From NCBI GenBank assembly GCA_964627995.1, contig CAZVLN010000024.1:1-30973 (forward strand): a stretch of 30,973 bases of DNA. Reading direction: 5' to 3'. Of the stretch, positions 1 through 8,096 are shown one piece after another. A program made the position numbers and the translations under genes. The stretch's first letter is position 1, and each line of letters starts with the position of its first letter. The DNA comes from JAWLFI01 sp964627995 (lineage in GTDB: Bacteria > Bacteroidota > Bacteroidia > Chitinophagales > Saprospiraceae). The notes beneath the pieces were generated by a model. It searched no databases and was not told the DNA's origin. It was given only the letters and a program-made list of their open reading frames with translations.

Positions 1-2
1 TA

Positions 3-45
3 AAAATGGACAAATCTGCATTTCAAATGCAGATTTGTCCATTTT
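3..45. terminator. Perfect 21-bp-arm palindrome, possible bidirectional terminator
   Basis: Arms 3-23 and 25-45 are exact reverse complements around a single C at 24. The outer ends are A-rich on the left and T-rich on the right, so a transcript from either strand would form a long hairpin ending in U residues. It lies about 260 bp beyond the stop of the minus-strand TolB/BamA-like gene, so it could end that transcript or one entering from the left of the window. A palindrome at the window edge could also reflect an assembly join. The symmetry is seen directly; the terminator role is inferred. Confidence 0.5.
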
Positions 46-306
46 GGACTTTTGATCGCGGAAGAGTAGAAATCGTTTTGTTCATTTTATGGGAATAGGC
101 TTTCTGCATGAATATTCTTGTACAGTTACGGTATATTGTGCCTCCTTTGAAAATCTTCACCAAATTTCGTACATCCTCGCCTTCCGTGTTCCATACACCT
201 CAATTGTTACAGAACACTGATCAGCGTGGATATGTAAAGAATAAAAACCAGCGATTTGGAAATGAGGAAACCCAATGCATCGCGTCTTACATAAAAAACC
301 GTCATC
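46..306. other. Intergenic stretch with no recognisable gene
   Basis: Between the palindrome and the stop codon of the minus-strand TolB/BamA-like gene I see no credible coding region. A plus-strand open frame of 94 codons starting at 108 runs into the 3' end of the opposite gene and has no recognisable domain, so I treat it as chance. No tRNA or obvious structured RNA was seen. Confidence 0.5.
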
Positions 307-3300
307 CTAAAAGTCTAGCCCCAAAGAAATATATAAAATTGGATCCTGCAGCACGCGCGTCTCCAAGCCCCAGGCGTAATCTACACGAATAAAATAGCCA
401 AATAAATCCGCACGGGCACCTCCACCAAATCCGATGAGTAAGGGGTCTTTAAAGTAGTTGACCGTAACCTCGACGGTCGGTGGGTTTTCTACTGTAATTG
501 TATTCAGGGGATTATCCTCACTAAAAGGCGAAATTCCGTACCAGGCTGTACCCACATCCGCAAAAGCCACCAGTTGCAGGTTTCGCCAAAAGGTGGAACG
601 CAGGGGTTTCCGTGAAAGGTAGTTAAATGGAGCGACGCGAAATTCTAAGTTTGATACAATGTAGGAAGAACCGTTCCGAGCATTTTGATTGAAACCTCGC
701 ATATTTCCTGCTAGCGTTTCAAAAGCAAAATTACCATCCATTGGAATGCTGATGTTTTCATTATTCTCAGCAAACAACCAATTATCCACACCGCCCATGA
801 AGAACAACAACTGCTCAGAGCCAAATGAAGCCGAACCAGCAATTCGTCCTGCGAGTACAGCATGTCGACCTACAGGAATGTAGTGCCGGGCATCTACGCC
901 TAAAATCGTCATAAATCCATCACTCCAGCTAAACTCAGAAGGCGAAAATTGCACTTTGTACCGATTCATAAATTCAATCCAAAATTTATATCGGGTCCCC
1001 TGCAACATATTTTTCATCAACCAGAAACTATTATCGAACACATAGGCACCCTTTACGCCGAGCCGTTGAACGTTTTCGGGGGGTACATCGAGCGTAGGGC
1101 GGTTTGTCGAAAGCACATTGTAGGTATCAAAACGTGCAGTAGTCGTAATTCGGAACGAACGGAATATATCCAGCGGATATCGCAATTGAAAAATACCAAT
1201 CAGGTCTATATTTCGATTTTCCACAGGTCGCCCCAGGCCATCCTGGAAGGACTCCTTTTGCGCACGGCGATATAAAGCATATCTTTTATCCCATCTTTTT
1301 TTGTTGTTATCAAAATAGATGAAATATTCCGAGCCATTAAAGGTGGTTGGGAACCGCACTCCGGCAGTAATTTCGTAGTCCTCAAATAAGTCGGTCACAG
1401 TAAATTTACCTAGTAGACCTAAGGGGGGAAAGGAAAAGCCTTGCGGTTGACCGGCAAAGGTATTTAATCCGCCAAAAAGCGGCTCGTTATCCATGCGGGT
1501 GACAAAATTTTCAAATTTAAAGCGCAAGCGGTACGCATAGGATTTGGTGGGATTAAATGCAGGATAGGGCCGTTCTTTTGGGGTCCAAGAGGTGAGAGCG
1601 TTTGGAAGAAGAACCTCTGATATTTTATTTTTTTGAGTCTGGCTCGGTGGTGCGGGAAGTTGAGCCGGATCGGGGAATGGAGATTGAAATTTATAAACCT
1701 TTTCAGGTTTTTTTGGCGCCGGATCACTGAGTTCAGAATTACCCCTTTGGTTTTTCTCCCGCTTTCGCTGTTCGTCCTTATTATTTACTGTATGTATGGT
1801 GGGAATAATTTTTTTCGGCTCAAATTCGGTCACCGGACATAAAAACAGTCGGTGGGTCTTCCGATAGGGCACAGAAAAAGCCACGCGTCCTCCGGCGACA
1901 TCTAAAGATGTAATGTGTGTGCCATAGTTTGTTAAATTCGCAGGGCTCAGCGTATACACTGTATCTATCCAGGGGCGTTCATTTTCTATGAGTTTAGGAT
2001 CAATGCGCAATAGTCGCCGCTTTTCTGAGAGTCGAATCACACGTCCTGTACTCAACTCGTAAGCCGTTCCAACGGTATCCAGATTAGAATACAACTTCCC
2101 CTTGAATAAGTGCTGTAAACCACTGTGTGTTGCTCGATAATACAAGGACCCGTCACTATCCTGCATGGGCTGCTGTTCGTCTATGTCAGGTGTTCGCGTC
2201 AGTCTGTCGATCCGTTCAGCATCGGGTGTCAGATCAAAGAAAAACAAGTCAAAATTATTCAGGAGCACGCTAGTGTCTCTGCGCTGGGGAATGAGCAAGG
2301 TATTTGGCCGGTTCGAACTAAATAAGATGCCCTTTCGGCCGCCCAATTGAGCGAAGCTCACATCGTGATTATCAAAATAGTCCTCCGTGAGACGCTCCAG
2401 GTTTCGATTGCGCAAGGTAAACCGATAAAGGTCGACATACCCTCTTTCAGATGCCGACAAGACCAGTTCTCCATTAGAAATAAAGTCAAAGGAATAAATT
2501 CGCTCGATTTGACTGCTCATTCGAACACGTCCCTTTTCTCCTGTTCGCAAATTCCAATACTGAAAATACCTGCGATCGCGTCGCTCGTATATCATCCCCA
2601 GGATCTGTCCGGATGGGTTCCATGCCAGAAGTGGATTGTGTGGGTCTGTAGGTTGAAAGGGGTTTCGCGAGCCGCGTTTTACTTTAAGCTCGCGTTCTCC
2701 GCGATTATCCCGGACAAAAACTCGATATTTTCCAATATCCATGGTGATATAAGCCAGCGTGGAATTATTGGGATGAACAGCTACGGCAGCGTAGGGCAGG
2801 TGTTTGTTTTTATCGGCTTCTATTTCACAGTTTTCAGGCAAGGGCATCCATCGGGCTTCCTCCTCCGCGTATTTAGTCAGATATTCCTGAAAGGCCTTTT
2901 CTGCTAGTATTTCTGGTCCGGTGCCTAAGCTATACAAAAAACTCGTTTCCAAATTTCGATTGATCCGATTGAGATATAGTAAGTTGGCAAATACATTTCC
3001 TCCATACTTCTCTTGAACATGTGCCCAAAACAGGTGCCCCGCCAACTTTGGATGATCGCGAGCAAAGTCGTAAAACCCATCATATTCGCCACTGAGCAGC
3101 AATTGGCGTAGTGAATTGTCTAACTCTGGATACCAGGCTTCTCCCATGTAAGAAATGATCCCCTGTGTGTACCATACCGGAAGATCGGAGCTGACCGCAT
3201 TCTGAACAAATTCCTGAATGGACGACCCGACCTGCATTTGCTCCAGATAAATACGGGTAATTCCCTCTCGAATCTGTCGCTTTAATACGCGAGGGTCACC

Positions 3301-3714
3301 TGTATAATACACCAGCATTTTTGAATTGATAACCTTGGTTTCACCCGTTCCGGACCTAAAAATATCTTCATTGCCTAAATTGCTTTGATTGAAATCCACT
3401 AAGTCAGCATAGACGATAAGGTCAATCTTTTCATTGAAGCGATATTCCAGGCGCCTTCGGATATCTTCATTGTTGACCTCAGCAAGTTGAGACACCACAC
3501 TGGCTATTTCCCGAGATTTTCCATAGTAATAAAGGAAAAAGCTTCGGCTTTCGTATTCGTTCCAATTTTTGAAGTCTTCATTATACTGCACCCTGTTCTT
3601 TCCGAACTCCTGTATCGTGCCCTGTGCCGACAGTGTAAACACTCCAACCAGACTTAACGCTATGCAAAGGAGCCTTAGCCCAACGTGATTAAGAATGGTA
3701 ATGTGAACTGCCAT
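307..3714 (-). CDS. TolB-like propeller / BamA-like beta-barrel outer-membrane fusion protein
   Basis: This is a 1135-residue exported protein. Residues 1-31 form a signal peptide ending LSAQ. Residues about 55-200 resemble the peptidase MA (gluzincin) fold, but the zinc-binding HExxH site reads REGIT (149-153) and the later EG motif reads QG (184-185), so it is probably not a protease. Residues about 300-640 contain PD40/TolB-type propeller strands. A polar, proline-rich linker follows at about 690-760. The last 370 residues look like a surface-antigen (BamA-type) 16-strand barrel, ending in an aromatic-terminated strand (YISLGLDF) typical of outer-membrane insertion. Proteins of this layout occur in Bacteroidota; the role, perhaps envelope assembly or transport, is not established. 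The first ATG gives a complete signal peptide. The gene is divergent from the MBL hydrolase gene. Confidence 0.8.
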   Translation of the reverse strand: MAVHITILNHVGLRLLCIALSLVGVFTLSAQGTIQEFGKNRVQYNEDFKNWNEYESRSFFLYYYGKSREIASVVSQLAEVNNEDIRRRLEYRFNEKIDLIVYADLVDFNQSNLGNEDIFRSGTGETKVINSKMLVYYTGDPRVLKRQIREGITRIYLEQMQVGSSIQEFVQNAVSSDLPVWYTQGIISYMGEAWYPELDNSLRQLLLSGEYDGFYDFARDHPKLAGHLFWAHVQEKYGGNVFANLLYLNRINRNLETSFLYSLGTGPEILAEKAFQEYLTKYAEEEARWMPLPENCEIEADKNKHLPYAAVAVHPNNSTLAYITMDIGKYRVFVRDNRGERELKVKRGSRNPFQPTDPHNPLLAWNPSGQILGMIYERRDRRYFQYWNLRTGEKGRVRMSSQIERIYSFDFISNGELVLSASERGYVDLYRFTLRNRNLERLTEDYFDNHDVSFAQLGGRKGILFSSNRPNTLLIPQRRDTSVLLNNFDLFFFDLTPDAERIDRLTRTPDIDEQQPMQDSDGSLYYRATHSGLQHLFKGKLYSNLDTVGTAYELSTGRVIRLSEKRRLLRIDPKLIENERPWIDTVYTLSPANLTNYGTHITSLDVAGGRVAFSVPYRKTHRLFLCPVTEFEPKKIIPTIHTVNNKDEQRKREKNQRGNSELSDPAPKKPEKVYKFQSPFPDPAQLPAPPSQTQKNKISEVLLPNALTSWTPKERPYPAFNPTKSYAYRLRFKFENFVTRMDNEPLFGGLNTFAGQPQGFSFPPLGLLGKFTVTDLFEDYEITAGVRFPTTFNGSEYFIYFDNNKKRWDKRYALYRRAQKESFQDGLGRPVENRNIDLIGIFQLRYPLDIFRSFRITTTARFDTYNVLSTNRPTLDVPPENVQRLGVKGAYVFDNSFWLMKNMLQGTRYKFWIEFMNRYKVQFSPSEFSWSDGFMTILGVDARHYIPVGRHAVLAGRIAGSASFGSEQLLFFMGGVDNWLFAENNENISIPMDGNFAFETLAGNMRGFNQNARNGSSYIVSNLEFRVAPFNYLSRKPLRSTFWRNLQLVAFADVGTAWYGISPFSEDNPLNTITVENPPTVEVTVNYFKDPLLIGFGGGARADLFGYFIRVDYAWGLETRVLQDPILYISLGLDF

Positions 3715-3804
3715 ATGTGAATTTCATTTACTGCTTACACAATGTAAAAAAACTTTATCATTATATAAGACTACAATTCCAGCCTCTAAGTAAAAAGGCC
3801 AGCG

Positions 3805-3839
3805 TTTGCTGTAAGCCTAAAGCGCAATTTGTATCTTTG
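3805..3839 (+). promoter_or_regulatory. Predicted Bacteroidota-type promoter for the MBL hydrolase run
   Basis: TATCTTTG at 3832-3839 matches the Bacteroidota -7 consensus TAnnTTTG. A TTTG at 3805-3808 lies 23 bp upstream as a possible -33 element, slightly further than usual. The start codon at 3866 follows 26 bp after the -7 box. The match is seen directly; promoter activity is inferred. Confidence 0.5.
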
Positions 3840-3865
3840 TTCAGTAACGAAAGATTATCGCAACT

Positions 3866-4504
3866 ATGCTGCATATTACGTCTTTTACATTTAATCCCTT
3901 CCAGGAAAACACCTATCTCATTTATAACGATGAAAAGGAGGTCTGGATTATTGATCCGGGAAACCAAACACCGGTGGAAGACCAGAAATTGATGGACTTT
4001 ATTCAAGAGGAGGGACTCGAGCCAAAGCGCATTATTAATACGCATGCCCACCTCGATCATATTTTTGGCAATCAAGCTTTGGTTGAAGCCTACGGTATTC
4101 CCGTTTTTTTGCCCAAAGGTGAACACGATATTTACAAGGCAGCGCCTCAGGTAGCTCAAATGTATGGCTTACCACCTTTTGAAATACCACCCATTGATGA
4201 GTTCTTAGATGTAGATAAGCCGCTCATGCTGGGTAAGGAAACCCTAAAGATATTGGAGACACCAGGCCACTCGCCCGATGAACTTAGCTTCTATCATGCG
4301 CCCTCCAAGAGCTTAATTGCGGGCGATGTCTTATTTCGAGATAGTATTGGTCGTACCGATTTGCCAGGAGGTGACCACCCCACTTTGCTCCGCTCGATTC
4401 GCGAGCAATTATGGCCGCTGCCGGATGACACTAAGGTTTACCCTGGTCATGGACCCCAAACTACTATTGGGTATGAGAAAGCTAACAATCCCTTTTTACA
4501 ATAA
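3866..4504 (+). CDS. MBL-fold metallo-hydrolase (glyoxalase II-like)
   Basis: This 212-residue cytosolic protein has the complete metal-binding set of the metallo-beta-lactamase superfamily: THAHLDH (His60, His62, Asp64, His65), His135 in TPGHS, Asp154 in AGDVLF and His195 in YPGHG. Length and motif order match the short glyoxalase II-like hydrolases common in Bacteroidota, which usually act on thioesters such as S-lactoylglutathione or on related substrates. The true substrate here is unknown. It is the first gene after a good TAnnTTTG element and lies 15 bp upstream of a flavin reductase-like gene, so the two are probably co-transcribed. The family is clear; the specific reaction is not. 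Confidence 0.9.
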   Translation: MLHITSFTFNPFQENTYLIYNDEKEVWIIDPGNQTPVEDQKLMDFIQEEGLEPKRIINTHAHLDHIFGNQALVEAYGIPVFLPKGEHDIYKAAPQVAQMYGLPPFEIPPIDEFLDVDKPLMLGKETLKILETPGHSPDELSFYHAPSKSLIAGDVLFRDSIGRTDLPGGDHPTLLRSIREQLWPLPDDTKVYPGHGPQTTIGYEKANNPFLQ

Positions 4505-4519
4505 ATAAATCAGATCCTT

Positions 4520-5410
4520 ATGGATATGCGCACTATAATACCCGGAACACTAGAAACCCGAGATCTACACCAATATTTATTAGGATGTGTAGCTCCGCGC
4601 CCTATCGCCTTCGTGAGTACGATAGATGAAAACGGGAATAAAAACTTAGCGCCGTATAGCTTTTTCAATGCTTTTAGCTCCAATCCACCGATCGTAGTAT
4701 TTAGCTCCAACCGAAAAGTGGCTGACAACACCACTAAGGATACGCTCCACAATATCCGTGCGACGGGAGAGGCTGTTATCAATATGGTGAATTACGATAT
4801 CGTCAGGCAAATGGCTGTCACCAGTATTTCTTTCGAGTCGGGAATTAGCGAATTTGATAAAAGTGGCCTTACGCCCATTCCGGGAGTATCTGTAAATGCA
4901 TTTCGAGTAAAGGAGTCGCCGGCTCACCTCGAAGTCAAAGTGCAAGATATTATCACCCTAGGCGAGCATGGAGGCGCCGGACACCTCATTATATGCCGCG
5001 TAGAGCAGATTCACATCCGAGAAAGTGTGATTGATAACGGACGAATTAACCCACATAAAATTGACCTTATGGGTCGCATGGGGCGCGCCTATTACTGCCG
5101 AGCCAGTGGGGATGCCATCCATACCATCGTCCAGCCTGTCATGAAAATCAGCATTGGCTATAATGCGCTACCCAATTCGATCAAGTATAGCGATGTGTTG
5201 AGCGGAAACGATCTAGGGTTGCTTGCCGGACTCGAACAGCTGCCCAGCTCCGAAGATATCGAGAAGGCGCAAAACAGCCCTAAAGTGCAGGCCTCTATGA
5301 GCACCGAAGATCCTGTAACGGCCTTGCATCATTTGTCTAAGCTGTATTTGAGAGACGATAAAAACCGGAAACAGGCAGCAGCCATACTTTGGTTGGCCGA
5401 TCAGCTCTAA
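4520..5410 (+). CDS. Flavin reductase family (FMN-binding split barrel) protein
   Basis: This 296-residue protein begins with the FMN-binding split-barrel signature of flavin reductase-like proteins: APRPIAFVST, then NLAPYSFFNAFSSNPP at about residues 26-57. The core covers about residues 15-205. A C-terminal extension of about 90 residues is longer than in minimal family members and ends in a helical, lysine-rich segment. The family binds FMN and uses NAD(P)H, or serves as the reductase part of two-component oxygenases; no partner oxygenase is in the window. The gene starts 15 bp after the MBL hydrolase, suggesting an operon. Met3 is an alternative start. Confidence 0.88.
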   Translation: MDMRTIIPGTLETRDLHQYLLGCVAPRPIAFVSTIDENGNKNLAPYSFFNAFSSNPPIVVFSSNRKVADNTTKDTLHNIRATGEAVINMVNYDIVRQMAVTSISFESGISEFDKSGLTPIPGVSVNAFRVKESPAHLEVKVQDIITLGEHGGAGHLIICRVEQIHIRESVIDNGRINPHKIDLMGRMGRAYYCRASGDAIHTIVQPVMKISIGYNALPNSIKYSDVLSGNDLGLLAGLEQLPSSEDIEKAQNSPKVQASMSTEDPVTALHHLSKLYLRDDKNRKQAAAILWLADQL

Positions 5411-5469
5411 ATCGTCATATAATTGTAAAGTACCGCAAAATTGCTTATATTAATCTAAAATCGACAAAT

Positions 5470-5709
5470 ATGGGTATTTTAGGAATGATTATTCTGGGAG
5501 GCATAGCTGGATGGTTGGCTAGCTTATTATTCAAGGGAAAAGGCTCCGGCTTATTAGTTAATATTGTCATTGGAATTATTGGCAGTATTATCGGAGGCTG
5601 GGTCATGAGTGTTCTGGGCTTAGTTGCGCAGGGGACTATAGGCTCCTTTGTCACAGCAGTTATAGGTGCTATTATTTTATTAGCCATCGTTCGAGCTATT
5701 CGCTCTTAG
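5470..5709 (+). CDS. GlsB/YeaQ/YmgE family small membrane protein
   Basis: This 79-residue, almost entirely hydrophobic protein has the glycine-rich pattern of the transglycosylase-associated/GlsB/YeaQ family: ILGGIAGWLASLLFKG, then a second glycine-rich hairpin IVIGIIGSIIGGWV, and a third segment ending VRAIRS. About three membrane segments are predicted. The frame is open further upstream to 5389, but those 27 residues are polar and overlap the end of the flavin reductase gene. The start MGILGMIILGG at 5470 matches family N-termini and is preferred. Family members are often stress-induced; the mechanism is not known. It lies 59 bp after the flavin reductase. Confidence 0.88.
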   Translation: MGILGMIILGGIAGWLASLLFKGKGSGLLVNIVIGIIGSIIGGWVMSVLGLVAQGTIGSFVTAVIGAIILLAIVRAIRS

Positions 5710-5732
5710 GACGAATCTCTTTTTTGGGGTAT

Positions 5733-5807
5733 CCCTCTCGTCCGCCGGATGGCGGACGAGAGGGTCGGGCTGCTTCAGGGTCCCGTCCTTCTCCGCCGAT
5801 TGGCGGA
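5733..5807. repeat. Pair of GC-rich hairpins sharing a TCCGCC/GGCGGA core
   Basis: CCCTCTCGTCCGCC (5733-5746) pairs perfectly with 5751-5764 across the loop GGAT. A second hairpin, TCCGCC (5792-5797) and GGCGGA (5802-5807), has loop GATT. Both share the core TCCGCC-NNNN-GGCGGA. The lack of a T-run after either stem argues against a simple terminator. Such compact palindromes in Bacteroidota intergenic DNA are usually dispersed repeats; copy number here is unknown. Confidence 0.6.
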
Positions 5808-6014
5808 TCGGACCCGTTCGGCTTCGCCTCCGGCCTTCCACATCCCTTACCCGGGGCTGAGGAGAATTTTGTTAATCCGTATTATCCATAAACTGAATTA
5901 CGGATAGATTGGTCCATTGATATCCTTGTTTGGCGTACAATATCTTAACCTGCTGTCAAAGGTAGGGTTTCTTCTCTTTCCACAAAAAAGAACCGTCATG
6001 CATTGACCGACGAA

Positions 6015-6042
6015 GCTCCAAAGGAGCGAAGGCGGTGCCGCC
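6015..6042. repeat. Two adjacent small hairpins
   Basis: GCTCC/GGAGC (6015-6019 and 6023-6027, loop AAA) is followed at once by GGCGG/CCGCC (6031-6035 and 6038-6042, loop TG). The pairing is perfect but short. It is probably part of a dispersed intergenic repeat rather than a regulatory site for a neighbouring gene, as no gene start is near. Confidence 0.4.
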
Positions 6043-6225
6043 CCGCCCAGTGCTCTGTTACAGGTATACCGGTTATTTACTAAAAGATTCCGCATCGGTG
6101 TGCGGAATGAGGAAATTCTTGTGGGTTGCGGTCTTCTTTATATCCATTGCCATGCATCGGGATGTGTTCCTCACATAGGTTTCCATTGCCTCTTACACAA
6201 TACCAAAAAAACAAAAACTACCGTC

Positions 6226-6246
6226 ATCCCGGACTTGATCCGGGAT
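6226..6246. repeat. REP-like palindrome ATCCCGGA-CTTGA-TCCGGGAT
   Basis: The arms 6226-6233 and 6239-6246 are perfect 8-bp reverse complements around CTTGA, and the palindrome sits in the context GTCATCCCGGACTTGATCC. Very similar palindromes recur in intergenic DNA of many unrelated bacteria. Its copy number in this genome cannot be seen from the window. Confidence 0.55.
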
Positions 6247-6531
6247 CCCCTGAAATAATACCGTTACCACAAGCTAAGGATTTCGCATGGGCGTTGCCGC
6301 CAACCATTTGGAGAGGGCGCGGGGGAATGAGGATTCAGTTATTAGTATGTAGTGCATTGGATCGCATTAATAATTAGGATGCTATAATAAGGGAGAATGC
6401 GATGTGGTATTTATTTTCGGCGTTATTGCGTATAAGCTTTCTATTGCTAGCTATAGGTCAGACTGTCTGAAACAAAAGTATAGCTCTTTAAAAAAGGCAT
6501 AATTTTCCAAAACAGGTTTTTTTTACGTGTA

Positions 6532-6633
6532 GTGTGCCCGGCGGGTGGCCCCGTGAGTGGGCGTAAGGGCTGCGCAAAGCGCGCAGGTCTGCGCAGAGCG
6601 AAGCGATGTAAAGACGGAACCCCTGCAGCACAC
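6532..6633. repeat. GC-rich structured block, dispersed repeat or possible ncRNA
   Basis: About 100 bp of strongly GC-rich sequence lies within AT-rich flanks. GTGTGC (6532-6537) can pair with GCACAC (6628-6633) as an outer stem. Inside are CTGCGC/GCGCAG (6570-6575 and 6581-6586) and the self-complementary TCTGCGCAGA (6588-6597). No T-run terminator follows on the plus strand. I do not recognise it as tmRNA, RNase P RNA, SRP RNA or 6S RNA. It is either a complex dispersed repeat or an unrecognised structured RNA. Confidence 0.4.
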
Positions 6634-6758
6634 GACCCGGCCCTTGTATTCACTTCTTTTTATTTGCAATAGCGAGGCGTGGGTCTGCTCATGATCTAAA
6701 TTGGACACATGTTCGATGGGCCGGGGCACGGCCAAAAACATAAAATCAGAAAATAGAT

Positions 6759-7967
6759 TTATTTAAAGTTTCTGGGATCTAAAGAAAGTATCCATTGCAC
6801 TTCTGTTTGATCGGGAAGAGTTGTTGTGCGATTGCCTAGTGGAAGTTTTGGTTTGTTAATCTGAAGCATAAAAGCGTAGGGTGATCCCTGTGCCATAAAA
6901 GGAAGCTGCTCAAAAATGACTGCACGCAAATGATCTATTAGAGGCCCCGATACGGCCGAGTTCTCATTTGGCGTGAGTGTAATGCTGAGATGAAAGGGTG
7001 GGCTGGGGTGTGCCTGTTGTAATGTTTTTAAGTGCTTGATGGTCTTCATGTAATAAGCAGGAACTAAAGAGTCTTCTGGATTGGAACTTACGGCTTTCAG
7101 CCTAAATTTTTTAATTGTATCGAGTGGTTTTGATTGTAGAAAGTAGCTGACAAAAGAATTTAGCGGGTCATCTTGCTTGAGGGTAAGTGAGGTATTGGGC
7201 GCAATCTGCCAAATTTTTTGATCGGGCATTTGTTTCTGCTTGGCTGGGTGCCACTGAATCATAGGGGAGAGATTATTCATTTGAGGACTTTTGATCCAAT
7301 ACAAAACTGACACGCTGCCTATAAAAAGGAAAAGAAAAATGATGATTGAACGAATACGAGTTTTGGGCGGCTTGTTCTGCTGTTCCCCGTCGGTGGCATC
7401 TAAAGCATCGGGCGATGGCTCCGGTTTCTCTTCTTCTTTTATGAGCTCGTGAAGTTTAGAGGGTGTTTGAATTTTTATATACTCTTCTTCTCCTCTAAGA
7501 ATGGATAGCAGTTTCCGACCTTTTTGCGACTCTGTTTCTAATGAGCGCAGGATCTGTGCAGCAATTATTGCACACAAAAAGGCCAAAACCCTATCGAGAT
7601 GCGATGGATTGATGTCGCCGGTCGAACTGAGCTGTTGAGTGACTAGTGGGCGTTCATCTTGCAGTATAAATTGGTATACATTTTTCACTTTCTCCGGGAT
7701 AGCACCATCTCCCCGGCGAAATAAATCGAGCAAAGAATCCGGGCTCTCCGCCCATTCTTTTTGCATGTTTTCTTCCTCGAACAGTGCAATGGCCTCTCTT
7801 GCTTCTTCTCTGCTGTTGATTCGCTTATTCAATAGCCCGACTAAGGTGGGAACAAGGTATACATTAGCTTTTTCGACGCCAGCTGGGTGAGAATCCAGCC
7901 AATTTTTGGCCTCTTTTTTAAGTAGAGATCCTGTTTTTTCCTGAATCGTCCGAATAATGCTGTCCAT
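6759..7967 (-). CDS. Single-pass membrane protein, divergent DUF937 / OmpA-like layout
   Basis: This is a 402-residue protein of uncertain function. The N-terminal half is helical: PTLVGLLNKR (40-49) and the stretch around residues 105-141 recall DUF937, where hydrophobic helices of the form 'lL..l.P.vlg.L.k' occur twice. A charged linker (178-204) precedes one clear membrane helix (about 207-225). The C-terminal part (about 283-400) can be aligned by eye to the OmpA-like fold that follows DUF937 in other Bacteroidota proteins, but the peptidoglycan-binding 'TD..G' signature is absent. There is no signal peptide, so the N-terminus would be cytoplasmic and the C-terminus periplasmic. It is transcribed divergently from the next gene. 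The DUF937/OmpA reading is inference. Confidence 0.6.
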   Translation of the reverse strand: MDSIIRTIQEKTGSLLKKEAKNWLDSHPAGVEKANVYLVPTLVGLLNKRINSREEAREAIALFEEENMQKEWAESPDSLLDLFRRGDGAIPEKVKNVYQFILQDERPLVTQQLSSTGDINPSHLDRVLAFLCAIIAAQILRSLETESQKGRKLLSILRGEEEYIKIQTPSKLHELIKEEEKPEPSPDALDATDGEQQNKPPKTRIRSIIIFLFLFIGSVSVLYWIKSPQMNNLSPMIQWHPAKQKQMPDQKIWQIAPNTSLTLKQDDPLNSFVSYFLQSKPLDTIKKFRLKAVSSNPEDSLVPAYYMKTIKHLKTLQQAHPSPPFHLSITLTPNENSAVSGPLIDHLRAVIFEQLPFMAQGSPYAFMLQINKPKLPLGNRTTTLPDQTEVQWILSLDPRNFK

Positions 7968-8096
7968 AGATTTAAAGATAATATATTTTTTGTGCGCTAC
8001 GACTATAAGGTAAAAGAAAAGCTTACTCTATAATGGAACAACACAATCCTTCGGTTACACTAAGAAGTGATTAATTACCCTATTTATTTTAGTGAT

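Larger units (their letters stand above)
5710..6758. other. About 1 kb repeat-rich region without a credible gene
   Basis: No open frame here has recognisable domains or plausible composition. The region instead holds several GC-rich hairpins and palindromes listed separately (5733-5807, 6015-6042, 6226-6246, 6532-6633), separated by AT-rich sequence. Its GC-rich blocks contrast with the surrounding genes. It reads as an accumulation site for short dispersed repeats. A structured non-coding RNA within 6532-6633 cannot be ruled out. Confidence 0.6.

Noticed and set aside
108..392. 94-codon plus-strand open frame
   Set aside because: It overlaps the 3' end of the convincing minus-strand gene and has no recognisable domain or promoter.
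5389..5469. Longer start of the GlsB/YeaQ-like protein
   Set aside because: The 27 extra residues are polar and overlap the flavin reductase gene; family members start with the hydrophobic MG-x-L segment.
6447..6741. Two minus-strand open frames in the GC-rich block
   Set aside because: Their composition follows the GC-rich repeat and they overlap one another in different frames, with no family likeness.
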